Assembly (NCBI RefSeq): GCF_001294645.1
Contig: NZ_CP011868.1
Coordinates: 5,890,001 to 5,954,000, forward strand
Origin: Pseudonocardia sp. HH130629-09
GTDB taxonomy: Bacteria > Actinomycetota > Actinomycetes > Mycobacteriales > Pseudonocardiaceae
Reading direction: 5' to 3'
Length of the DNA stretch: 64,000 nucleotides
Shown piece after piece: positions 46,103-53,620 of the stretch; position 1 is the stretch's first letter, and each line of letters opens with the position of its first letter. Below the pieces are notes generated by a model. The model had not been told where the DNA came from. It worked only from the letters and a program-made list of their open reading frames with translations, and did no database searches. A program made the position numbers and the translations under genes.

Positions 46103-46222
46103 CCTTGTTCAAACACCCTGACTACGTGTCGAACCGAAACCTCCGTCACCAACGTCCTGGCCGAGTACACCTAGTACTCCAGCCGCACTTCGTGATGTGG
46201 GTCTGCGCTAGGCTTTGATCTT

Positions 46223-47559
46223 GTGCAGGTGGAGGAGGACCTAGAGGCGTGGGCCGGCGGCCTGGACGGGTTGTTCGGGCTGGTGGCGGGGCGGTTCTTC
46301 CGGACGGAGCCGCGGCGTCGGGCGCGGGCGTATGTGCGTGGATTGTTGGCGCCGTTGGCCGGGAAGAACGGGTGGACGCTGGCCGAGGTCGCCGGTGACA
46401 CGACGCCGGACGGGATGCAGCGGCTGCTCAACTCGGCGGCTTGGGACGCCGACGGGATGCGCGATGACCTGCGGGACTACGTCACAGAACACCTCGGCGA
46501 GCCCGGCGGGGTGCTGATCGTCGACGAGACCGGGTTCCTGAAGAAGGGGGCCAAGTCGGCCGGGGTGCAGCGCCAGTACTCCGGCACTGCGGGCCGGGTG
46601 GAGAACTGCCAGCTCGGGGTGTTCTGCGCCTATGCCAGCGGCAGGGGCCGCACGTTGATCGATCGTGAGCTTTACCTGCCCAGGTCGTGGACCGGTGATC
46701 GGGAACGTTGCCGGGCTGCGGCGGTGCCCGACGAGGTCGAGTTCGCCACCAAGACCGTGCTGGCCAAGCAGATGCTCGGCCGGGCCCTCGACGCTGGTGT
46801 CCCGGCGTCGTGGGTGGCTGCGGACGAGGCCTACGGTCAGGACTACAAGTTCCGCTCCTGGTGCGAGAAGCGCCGGATCGGCTACGTCGTCGCCGTGCCC
46901 CGCAGTCAGTCGATCCCGCTCTCGCTCGAGGCTGACATCGCCGGGCTGGCCGGGTCACGACGCGCCGACGACCTGGTCGCTCGCGCGCCGGAGCAGGCGT
47001 GGAAGCGCCGCTCGGCGGGGGACGGGGCGAAGGGTGAGCGGCTCTACGACTGGGCCGTGGCCAGCCTGTCTCCGCCACCGGAGGCGCCCGCCGGGTGGGG
47101 GCGCTGGCTGCTGGTGCGCCGTCAGATCCTCACCGACACCCAGATCGCCGCCGGTGACGAGCCGGAGTTGGCCTACTACCTGTGCGCAGGCCCGCCCGGC
47201 ACCAGTGACGACGACCTCATCCGGGTCGCCGGCGCCCGGTGGGCGATCGAGGAGTGCTTCCAGACCGCGAAGAACGAGGTCGGGCTCGACCAGTACCAGG
47301 TGCGGCGTTACGACGCCTGGTACCGCCACATCACCCTGGCCATGCTCGCCCACGCCTACCTCTCGGTCACCGCGGCGATCGCCCCAAAAGACCTGGCAGC
47401 GGGCTCATCCCGCTCACCCTCGCCGAGATCCGACGTCTCCTGGCATCTCTGATCCACATCCCCGCCCGCACCGTGGGCTGGGCCTGGTCGACCTGGCGTC
47501 GCCGTCACCAACACCGAGCCCGCGAAAGCCACTACCGACGACGAAGACAGCCCAGCTAA
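46223..47559 (+). CDS. IS701 family transposase needing a -1 frameshift
   Basis: The zero frame gives 409 residues ending SDVSWHL at 47452. The DDE core includes GGVLIVDETGFLKKG, VAADEAYGQDYKFR and the RWAIEECFQTAKNEVGLDQY C-terminal motif. The family's conserved end, LIPLTLAEIRRLLASL to WSTWRRRHQHRARESHYRRR, lies in the -1 frame and stops at 47559. Switching at C-CCA-AAA (47383-47389) joins the two into a 445-residue protein without any other change. A hairpin stands 8 bases after the heptamer. Either programmed frameshifting or a one-base deletion explains it. Confidence 0.85.
47383..47414 (+). promoter_or_regulatory. Candidate -1 programmed frameshift signal
   Basis: CCCAAAA is in the X-XXY-YYZ phase of the zero frame. 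After an 8-base spacer, AGCGGG at 47398-47403 pairs with CCCGCT at 47409-47414 around a CTCAT loop. Heptamer, spacer and stem fit the classic layout. Confidence 0.55.
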
Positions 47560-47581
47560 CGAAGTGCGGCTGGAGTACTAG

Positions 47582-48691
47582 GTGTGATGTCCATGGACGT
47601 TGTTCCAGGTTGAGCTGATGACGGCCTGTCGCTGAGACAGGCGAGGACCCCCGGTTGTGAAGTGGAGCTGTCTAGGAACCGCTTCACCAACCGGAGGCCC
47701 TTGTGACCCACGCTAACGCTGCGCTGACTCCGCGTGCCCGGCTACGGCTGGCCCGTCTGATCGTCGACCAGGACTGGACCTGCTCCACCGCGGCCAGAAT
47801 GTTCATGGTCGCCCCTCGCACCGCCCGAAAGTGGGCTGACCGCTACCGCGCCGAGGGCCCGCCCGGGATGGTCGACCGCAGCTCCCGACCACGGTCGATG
47901 CCGGCCAAGACCCCGCCGAGGCTGGTGAAGCAGATCGTGCGACTGCGGTGGCACCACCGACTCGGACCAGTACAGATCGGCGGCCGACTCGCTCTCGCCG
48001 CCTCGACCGTGCACGCGGTCCTGCGCCGCTGCCGGATCAACCGGCTCTCCCACATCGACCGGGTCACCGGCGAGCCCCTACGCCGCTACGAACACCCACA
48101 CCCCGGCTCGTTGATCCACGTCGACGTCACCAAGTTCGGCAACATCCCCGACGGAGGCGGACACCGCTTCGTCGGACGCCGACAAGGCGCCCTGAACAAG
48201 CGGTCCACTCCCGGACTGCCCAGGGGAACCGACTACAAGCCGCGCACCGGCAGAGCGTTCGTCCACACCGTCATCGACGACCACTCCCGCGTCGCCTACG
48301 CCGAGATCCACAGCGACGAGAAAGCCGACACCGCCACCGGTGTGCTACGCCGGGCCGTGGACTGGTTGAACGCCCGCGGCGTGACCGTCGAACGGGTCCT
48401 GTCCGACAACGGCAGCTGCTACCGCTCACACGCCTGGCGTGACACCTGCAGCGAACTGGGCATCACCCACAAGCGAACCCGGCCCTACCGGCCTCAGACC
48501 AACGGCAAGATCGAACGTTTCCACCGCACCCTCGCCGACGGGTGGGCATACGCCCGCTTCCACCCCTGCGAAACGGCTCGGCGAGACGCGCTCCCCGGCT
48601 GGCTGCACTTCTACAATCACCACCGGCCCCACAGCGCAACCAACGGCCTACCGCCGATCAGTCGCCTGACCAACCTGCCTGGACATCACAC
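47582..48691 (+). mobile_element. IS481 family element B
   Basis: A 1110-bp element whose ends GTGTGATGTCCATGGACGTT and GTGTGATGTCCAGGCAGGTT match at 17 of 20 positions. CTAG flanks both sides. Its transposase belongs to the same family as that of element A but is clearly divergent, so the two copies came from different sources. Confidence 0.92.
47651..47694 (+). promoter_or_regulatory. Hairpin before the IS481 B transposase start
   Basis: CCGGTTGTGAAGTGG at 47651-47665 pairs, with small mismatches, with CCGCTTCACCAACCGG at 47679-47694. The last GG is part of the GGAGG ribosome site. The loop holds CTGTCTAGGAA, like the loop of element A. Confidence 0.6.
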
Positions 48692-48695
48692 CTAG
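47703..48695 (+). CDS. IS481 family transposase, element B
   Basis: A 330-residue DDE transposase. The helix-turn-helix is in CSTAARMFMVAPRTARKWAD, and the catalytic residues are in GSLIHVDVTKFGN, VLSDNGSCYRS and NGKIERFHRTLADG. The C-terminal HFYNHHRPHSATNGLPPISR is intact. The GTG at 47703 follows GGAGG. The stop codon TAG is formed by the last base of the element's ACC codon region plus the flanking CTAG, so the element supplies no stop of its own. The frame is complete and the element may be active. Confidence 0.93.
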   Translation: MTHANAALTPRARLRLARLIVDQDWTCSTAARMFMVAPRTARKWADRYRAEGPPGMVDRSSRPRSMPAKTPPRLVKQIVRLRWHHRLGPVQIGGRLALAASTVHAVLRRCRINRLSHIDRVTGEPLRRYEHPHPGSLIHVDVTKFGNIPDGGGHRFVGRRQGALNKRSTPGLPRGTDYKPRTGRAFVHTVIDDHSRVAYAEIHSDEKADTATGVLRRAVDWLNARGVTVERVLSDNGSCYRSHAWRDTCSELGITHKRTRPYRPQTNGKIERFHRTLADGWAYARFHPCETARRDALPGWLHFYNHHRPHSATNGLPPISRLTNLPGHHT

Positions 48696-49328
48696 GCACC
48701 GCGGTGAACGTGCAGGCCATGGTGTTCGGCAACCGCGGTGCGTGCGGCTGTGGAGATGGTGGACGACCCGGCGATCGGGCTGTCCCGGGCCGAGGCGCTC
48801 GCCCGGGTGCCCGAGCAGGTGCGGGAGCGGGCGCGGGCCGAGGTGCTCGCCGCGGGCCGCGGGGCCGCGTCGACCCCGGCGGCGCTCACCACCGGTCTCG
48901 GCGCCTCGCCGGGCCGGGTCAGCGGAGCCGTCGTGCTGAGCGCCGACGCGGCCGCCGACGCCGAGGGCGACGTCGTGCTGGTCCGGCCGGAGACCAGCCC
49001 GGAGGACGTGCACGGCATGTCGGTCGCCGTCGGCATCCTGACCAGCACCGGCGGGCTGGTCAGCCACGCCGCCGTCGTCGCGCGCGGCTGGGGCATCCCG
49101 GCCGTCGTCGGGGCGGAGGAACTGCACGTGGGTGCCGACGCGGTGCACGCCGCCGAGGGGACCCGGCTGTTCGGGCCCGGCGACGTCGTCACCGTCGACG
49201 GCGCGACCGGCCAGGTGTGGCTCGGCGACGTGACCGCGGGTGCCGACGACGGCGCCTCGGCCGCCGAGGTCGTCGCCCGGCTGCTGCCCGCGCTCGCCGT
49301 GCTGGACGGCTGGGCCGCCGCCGGTTGA
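48696..49328 (+). pseudogene. ppdK: Remnant of pyruvate phosphate dikinase
   Basis: Right after the last CTAG the sequence reads GTAVNVQAMVFGNRG, a conserved piece of the PPDK ATP-binding half. It then jumps, with a frame change, to VRAAVEMVDDPAIGLSRAEA, which in intact PPDK lies about 100 residues later. The phosphohistidine domain follows and is complete: VRPETSPEDVHGMSVAVGIL and GGLVSHAAVVARGWGIP with the catalytic His. It ends naturally near residue LDGWAAAG, like the short actinobacterial PpdK (about 490 residues). The ATP-grasp half is gone, so it cannot make PEP from pyruvate. Confidence 0.85.
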
Positions 49329-49402
49329 GTCCGGAACGGAGGACCGCGACCGGGCCGGCGCACCGAGCGCGCGTGCGTGCGGTCTCCGCCTCGACGGCGA
49401 GG

Positions 49403-49614
49403 AATGCGAGCGATGAGTCGCACCCGGAGCGCCCGAAGGGCGAGACGTCCGGGTCCCGGCAGGTAACGCCCGACGGCGCGACGCTCGACATGACCGGTCC
49501 GTCGCGTCGAGGTCGCCCGAGGTCGTGGGTGACGCCGTCCGGTCACGGCGGAGTGACGGTTGACACGCCGCCCGTTGCTCGCCAGAATGCGACGGACAAG
49601 TCGCACATCGAGCG
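49403..49614. repeat. Imperfect 29-bp direct repeat
   Basis: AATGCGAGCGATGAGTCGCA at 49403 and AATGCGACGGACAAGTCGCA at 49586 begin two 29-base copies that end in GAGCG and share about 22 bases. They are 183 bases apart. The second overlaps the -10 of the promoter, so the pair could bind a regulator. Confidence 0.4.
49560..49588 (+). promoter_or_regulatory. Vegetative promoter of the PEP-utilising gene
   Basis: TTGACA is a perfect -35 and CAGAAT a good -10 at 17-base spacing. The distance to the GTG at 49683 leaves a leader of about 90 bases with a GAGGAG ribosome site. Confidence 0.55.
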
Positions 49615-49682
49615 TCGCGCCGACGCCCGGGTGCCCGGACCTCCGCCCGTGTGCGGACCTCGATGACGAGGAGACCAGCTCC

Positions 49683-51422
49683 GTGACCGACTGGCCCATC
49701 TTCGACCGCACGTCGAAGACCTTCCCGCTCTACTCCCGGGCGAACGTCGGCGAGATCTTTCCCGACCCGATCTCGCCGCTGAACGCCTCGACCGGCTTCC
49801 AGGCCAACCTCGAGCCGGGCTGGCGGGACGCCTTCGTCGCCTGCGGCGTCTGGGACCACGACCTCTACGACGCCTCGGTCGAGCGCAACGTCCTGCCCGC
49901 CTTCGGGAGCTACCTCTACATCAACATGTCGCTGATGCGCCTGTTCGGCGTGCGAGTGCCGGGGATGGGTGCCGAGGCCGTCGACCTGCAGTACTTCGGC
50001 GACATGCCGGGCATCCCGAGCTACGAGAGCGAGAAGCGCGACTTCGACGACGACCCGGCGTACTCGGGGAAGGCCGGCGCCTGGCTGATGAACGAGGTCC
50101 TGCTCGCGAAGGACCTCGCCGCCTACGACGCCGACCGGCGGACGGTGCTGGACATCCGGTCGCAGCGACCGGACGTCGCGACGTTGTCGGACGCCGCGCT
50201 CGCCGAGCGCATCACCTCGTTCAACGACGTCCTGCGTGGCCTGTTCCAGCGCCACATCGAGTCCAGCCTCAAGTCCGGCGTCGGTCTCGGGGCCATCTCG
50301 CAGATCGCCGCGGCGGTCGGGCGCCCGGAGCTGGCCCTGACCCTGGTCGCCGGCATCGGCGACGTCGACTCCGCAGGTCTGTCGCACGGGATGTGGACAC
50401 TGAGTCGCCTCGCGCGCACCGACCCGGTCGCGGAGCTGTTCGACGGCGGCGTCGAGGGCCTGGACGCCCGGCTGCGGTCCTCCGGCGATCCGCAGGTTGC
50501 GGAGTTCGTCGCCGGGTTCGACGCCTTCCTCGGCGAGTGGGACTTCCGCGGCCCGGCCGAGTGGGAGCTGCGGGCGCTGACCTGGAGCCTGCGGCCCGAG
50601 CTCGCGTTGCACACGATCGACCGGATGCGCGGCGTCGCGGACGAGGAGTCCCCACAGATCAAGAACGCCGAGCGGGTCCGGCAGCGGGAGGAGGCCACCG
50701 CGACCGTGCGGGAGCTGCTGGCCGGCGACGCGGAGGCCGGCGGCCAGTTCGAGGCCGCGCTGCACGCGGCGGCGCTCTGGCTGCGAGGGCGGGAGCGCTC
50801 CCGGACCACGGCCGCGATGCTGATCCACGAGCTGCGGCTGCCCGCGCTGGAGCTGGGCCGGCGCGGCGCCGAGGCCGGTCACCTCGACGCGGCGAAGCAG
50901 CTCTTCACGCTGTTCGCCGAGGAGCTGCCCGCCTACCTCGCCGATCCGGGCTCGTTCACCGCCACCGTCCGCGAGCGCGAGCGCGTCTACCTGGAGATGT
51001 TCGACCTCGAGCCGCCGTTCGTCGTGGTCGGTGACCCGCCGCCGACCAGCGAGTGGGTGCGCCGCTCGGGCCGGACGCACACCGCCGCCGTCGCCGGGGA
51101 GACCATCCAGGGAGTGTCCGGTTGCACCGGGGTCACCCGGGGTCGGGCGCGGGTGCTGCTCGACCCGAACGACCCCTCGGCACTGGAGCCGGACGAGATC
51201 CTCGTCGCGCCCATCACCGACCCGTCGTGGACGCCGCTGTTCGTCGCGGCGTCCGCGGTGGTCGTCGACGTCGGGGCGCCGTTCTCGCACGCCGCGATCG
51301 TGAGCCGTGAGCTCGGCATCCCGTGTGTCGTGTCGGCGGCCGACGCGACCGGCCGGATCCCGAACGGCGCGCTGATCGAGGTCGACGGGACCGCCGCCAC
51401 GGTGACCGTGATCGAGGTCTGA
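49683..51422 (+). CDS. PEP-synthase-like protein lacking the ATP-grasp domain (phosphohistidine carrier)
   Basis: A 579-residue soluble protein. Residues 1-475 are helical and resemble the substrate-binding middle domain of rifampicin phosphotransferase and related enzymes (KTFPLYSRANVGEIFPDPIS at the start). Residues 480-579 are the swivelling phosphohistidine domain: GVTRGRARVLLD, ITDPSWTPLF, and PFSHAAIVSRELGIPCVV with catalytic His536. There is no ATP-grasp domain, so another protein must phosphorylate His536. The layout resembles the larger subunit of two-part dikinases such as phenylphosphate synthase. The wrecked ppdK next to it may have been the partner. GTG at 49683 follows GAGGAG. 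Confidence 0.8.
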   Translation: MTDWPIFDRTSKTFPLYSRANVGEIFPDPISPLNASTGFQANLEPGWRDAFVACGVWDHDLYDASVERNVLPAFGSYLYINMSLMRLFGVRVPGMGAEAVDLQYFGDMPGIPSYESEKRDFDDDPAYSGKAGAWLMNEVLLAKDLAAYDADRRTVLDIRSQRPDVATLSDAALAERITSFNDVLRGLFQRHIESSLKSGVGLGAISQIAAAVGRPELALTLVAGIGDVDSAGLSHGMWTLSRLARTDPVAELFDGGVEGLDARLRSSGDPQVAEFVAGFDAFLGEWDFRGPAEWELRALTWSLRPELALHTIDRMRGVADEESPQIKNAERVRQREEATATVRELLAGDAEAGGQFEAALHAAALWLRGRERSRTTAAMLIHELRLPALELGRRGAEAGHLDAAKQLFTLFAEELPAYLADPGSFTATVRERERVYLEMFDLEPPFVVVGDPPPTSEWVRRSGRTHTAAVAGETIQGVSGCTGVTRGRARVLLDPNDPSALEPDEILVAPITDPSWTPLFVAASAVVVDVGAPFSHAAIVSRELGIPCVVSAADATGRIPNGALIEVDGTAATVTVIEV

Positions 51423-51432
51423 CCGCGGCGCG

Positions 51433-51465
51433 CCGGGACCGGCCGCAGTCCGGCCGGTCCCGGCA
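51433..51465 (+). terminator. Terminator after the PEP-utilising gene
   Basis: GCCGGGACCGGCC and its exact complement form a 13-bp stem with a 7-base loop, starting 11 bases after the stop codon. Confidence 0.75.
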
Positions 51466-51496
51466 CACCGCCCCGAGCACGTGCGACGATCGCACC

Positions 51497-51805
51497 GTGG
51501 CCACCACCTTCGCGCTGATCTACACCTACACCGACGACACCGAGCTGCGGGACGCCACCCGCCCCGCGCACCGGGACTACCTGCGCCCCCTCGGCGAGGA
51601 CGGCACGATGCTCGCCGCGGGCGCCTGGGCGCCGGGGGAGGATCCGGGCGGGCTGCTGATCTTCCGGGTCGAGGACCGGGCCGTGGTGCAGCGCATCGTC
51701 GACAACGACCCGTTCACCACCGCCGGCGTCGTCGCCCGCGCCGACATCCGCGAGTGGGTGCCCCCGCTGGGTCCGCTCGCCGGGGCGCTGAACGGCCAGA
51801 ACTGA
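51497..51805 (+). CDS. YciI-like dimeric alpha/beta barrel protein
   Basis: A 102-residue protein with the YciI pattern: a first strand FALIYTYTD, RPAHRDYLRPLGEDGTMLAA with the His-containing helix, then GGLLIFRVEDRAVVQRIVDNDPF. YciI proteins are small ferredoxin-fold dimers with a conserved His and Asp, sometimes acting as hydrolases or dehalogenases in aromatic breakdown. The function here is unknown. The GTG start has no strong ribosome site. It lies between two terminators and so has its own transcript. Confidence 0.82.
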   Translation: MATTFALIYTYTDDTELRDATRPAHRDYLRPLGEDGTMLAAGAWAPGEDPGGLLIFRVEDRAVVQRIVDNDPFTTAGVVARADIREWVPPLGPLAGALNGQN

Positions 51806-51837
51806 CTCCGGGGACAGCCGTCCCCCACTCGCGCCGC

Positions 51838-51870
51838 ACGGGCCGGGAGCGCACCGCGCTCCCGGCCCGT
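51838..51870 (+). terminator. Terminator after the YciI-like gene
   Basis: ACGGGCCGGGAGCGC pairs perfectly with GCGCTCCCGGCCCGT (15 bp) around a 3-base loop, 33 bases after the stop codon. Confidence 0.8.
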
Positions 51871-51939
51871 CGTCGTCCCCGGGGCCGTCGTCCCGGCGCG
51901 TCGGACGGGCACGACCGGGTCGCAGCCCGCGCCAGAATC

Positions 51940-51968
51940 TTGACAACTGTCCAGAAACTCGCCACGGT
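51940..51968 (+). promoter_or_regulatory. Candidate promoter of the acyl-CoA synthetase operon
   Basis: TTGACA is a perfect -35. The -10 at 17-base spacing is CACGGT, matching only the conserved A and T. TGACA followed by TGTCCA makes a short dyad across the -35 that may bind a repressor. Confidence 0.4.
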
Positions 51969-52006
51969 CATCGCTGTCCGCAACGGTGCGAGTCCGGGGA
52001 GCTGCG

Positions 52007-53620
52007 ATGTCGCTGACCTTCTATCTCGACAAGGGCGCCTCGCTGGACCCCGCCGCGCCCTGCCTGACGCTCGACGGCACCTCGCTGTTCTACGGCGAGG
52101 TCGTCGACCTCTCGCACGCCGTCGCGCGGGCCCTGCGACGCTCGGGCGTCGCCCCCGGCGACAAGGTCGGCATCCTGTCGGCGAACGACCCGACCGCGTT
52201 CTCCTGCGTGTTCGGCATCGCCCGGGCCGGGGCGGTCTGGTGCCCGATCAACCCGCGCAACGCGGCCGGGGAGACCGCCGGGCTCCTGGAGCTGTTCGAC
52301 TGCACCACGCTGATCTTCCAGCCGTCCTTCGACGACCTCGTCGCCACGATCGCTCCGGATCTCCCGCAGCTGCGGACACTGGTCCGTCTCGGCACGGGCG
52401 CCGACCGCGCGCAGGCCTTCGACGCCTGGCTCGACGCCGCCCGCGACGACGCGTCGGCCGAGGCCGCGCCGCCCGAGGAGATCGTGGCGCTGGTCGGCAC
52501 CGGCGGCACCACCGGGCGTCCCAAGGGCGTGCTGCTGACCGACCGCAACGTCGAGACGATGTCGGCGATCACGCTGATGAGCTACCCCTTCGACGAGCGC
52601 CCGGTCTACCTCGCGCTGGCCCCGCTCACGCACGCCGCGGGCGTGCTCTGCTTCCCGGTGATGGCCCGCGGCGGCGAGGTCGTGATCATGCCGAAGCCCG
52701 ACGTCGGCCGGTTCCTGGAGCTGATCGAGACGCACCGGGTCACGCACACGTTCCTGCCGCCGACGCTGATCTACATGGTGCTGGGCCACGAGGCGCTCGA
52801 CACGACGGACCTGTCGTCGCTGCAGTGCTTCTGGTACGGCGCGGCCCCGATGTCGGTGGCCCGGCTGGCCGAGGCGCTGGACCGGATCGGGCCGATGGCA
52901 CAGCTGTTCGGCCAGTCCGAGGCGCCCATGATGATCTCGACGATGTCGCCCGCCGAGCACCGCCGTCCCGACGGGAGCATCGCCACCGAGCGGCTGGCCT
53001 CGGCCGGACGGCCGTCACCGCTGGTCGTCGTGGCGATCCTCGACGAGCAGGGCAGGCCGGTCCCGCGCGGCGAGCGTGGCGAGATCTGCGTGCGCGGGTC
53101 GCTGGTCATGGCGGGCTACCACCGCAACCCCGAGGCGACGGCGGAGGTGTCGGCGCACGGCTGGCACCACACCGGCGACATCGGCCGGCTCGACGACGAC
53201 GGGTTCCTCCACATCGTCGACCGGGCCAAGGACATGGTCATCTCCGGCGGGTTCAACGTGTACTCCGCCGAGGTGGAGCAGGCCCTGATGGCGCACGACG
53301 CCGTCCGGGACTGCGCCGTGGTCGGCCTGTCCGACGAGAAGTGGGGCGAACGGGTCACCGCGGTGGTCCAGCCCCAGCCCGGTGCCGAGATCGACACCGA
53401 GGAGCTGGTCGCGTTCGTCAAGGCGCGCATCGGTTCCGTGAAGGCCCCCAAACAGATCGAGATCTGGAGCGATCTCCCGCGCTCGACTGTGGGTAAGGTT
53501 CTCAAGAACGAGATCCGCGTCACACTCTCCGTCAGCGACGCCACCGACGACGTCGTCGGCGACGTCGTCGGCGACGTCGTTGGCGACACTGTCATGCCGC
53601 AAGGAGGCAGCATCACATGA
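52007..53620 (+). CDS. Fatty-acid-type acyl-CoA synthetase (AMP-dependent ligase)
   Basis: A 537-residue ANL-superfamily ligase that joins a carboxylic acid to CoA via an acyl-AMP. The P-loop-like motif LVGTGGTTGRPKGVLLTDRN lies near residues 163-182, with LFGQSEAPM, HTGDIGRLDDDGFLHIVDRAK and the catalytic Lys in STVGKVLKNE. The natural acid is unknown. The last 27 residues are extra and include a DVVG repeat. The stop overlaps the following luciferase-like gene in the form ATGA. ATG at 52007 follows GGGGAG. Confidence 0.92.
   Translation: MSLTFYLDKGASLDPAAPCLTLDGTSLFYGEVVDLSHAVARALRRSGVAPGDKVGILSANDPTAFSCVFGIARAGAVWCPINPRNAAGETAGLLELFDCTTLIFQPSFDDLVATIAPDLPQLRTLVRLGTGADRAQAFDAWLDAARDDASAEAAPPEEIVALVGTGGTTGRPKGVLLTDRNVETMSAITLMSYPFDERPVYLALAPLTHAAGVLCFPVMARGGEVVIMPKPDVGRFLELIETHRVTHTFLPPTLIYMVLGHEALDTTDLSSLQCFWYGAAPMSVARLAEALDRIGPMAQLFGQSEAPMMISTMSPAEHRRPDGSIATERLASAGRPSPLVVVAILDEQGRPVPRGERGEICVRGSLVMAGYHRNPEATAEVSAHGWHHTGDIGRLDDDGFLHIVDRAKDMVISGGFNVYSAEVEQALMAHDAVRDCAVVGLSDEKWGERVTAVVQPQPGAEIDTEELVAFVKARIGSVKAPKQIEIWSDLPRSTVGKVLKNEIRVTLSVSDATDDVVGDVVGDVVGDTVMPQGGSIT
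53549..53584 (+). repeat. Three 12-bp tandem repeats in the ligase tail
   Basis: GACGTCGTCGGC occurs three times in a row (one base differs in the last), encoding repeated Asp-Val-Val-Gly. The tail lies outside the conserved ligase fold, so copy number could vary without loss of activity. Confidence 0.75.

Larger units (their letters stand above)
44074..46170 (-). mobile_element. IS481 family element A, interrupted by an IS5-type element
   Basis: The ends are GTGTACCCGGCCATCAGG and, on the other strand, GTGTACTCGGCCAGGACG; they match at 22 of 26 positions up to GTTGGTGAC. The flanks are CTAG on both sides. Removing the inner element and one ATT copy leaves 1107 bp, almost the same as element B (1110 bp). 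Its transposase reads on the minus strand and its original GTG start, at 46045, is now separated from the rest of the gene. Confidence 0.92.
46175..47577 (+). mobile_element. IS701 family element
   Basis: A 1403-bp element with 19-bp perfect inverted ends, TACTCCAGCCGCACTTCGT at the left and its complement at the right. It is flanked by CTAG on both sides and holds a single transposase gene. Confidence 0.93.
44070..48695. repeat. Chain of four CTAG target-site copies flanking three insertion sequences
   Basis: CTAG occurs exactly at 44070-44073, 46171-46174, 47578-47581 and 48692-48695. Each pair brackets one element: IS481, IS701 and IS481. Neighbouring elements therefore share a single 4-base duplication. 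CTAG is a known preferred target of IS481 and fits the YTAR target of IS701. Confidence 0.9.
49329..49682. other. Promoter region of the PEP-utilising gene
   Basis: A 354-base gap. TTGACA at 49560-49565 and CAGAAT at 49583-49588, spaced 17 bases, form a good vegetative promoter. A 29-base imperfect direct repeat occurs at 49403-49431 and 49586-49614, the second copy overlapping the -10. No ORF looks real. Confidence 0.5.

Noticed and set aside
49413..49466. A 17-codon Arg-rich ORF (MSRTRSARRARRPGPGR)
   Set aside because: No ribosome site and the composition is that of random GC-rich DNA; it lies inside a direct repeat.
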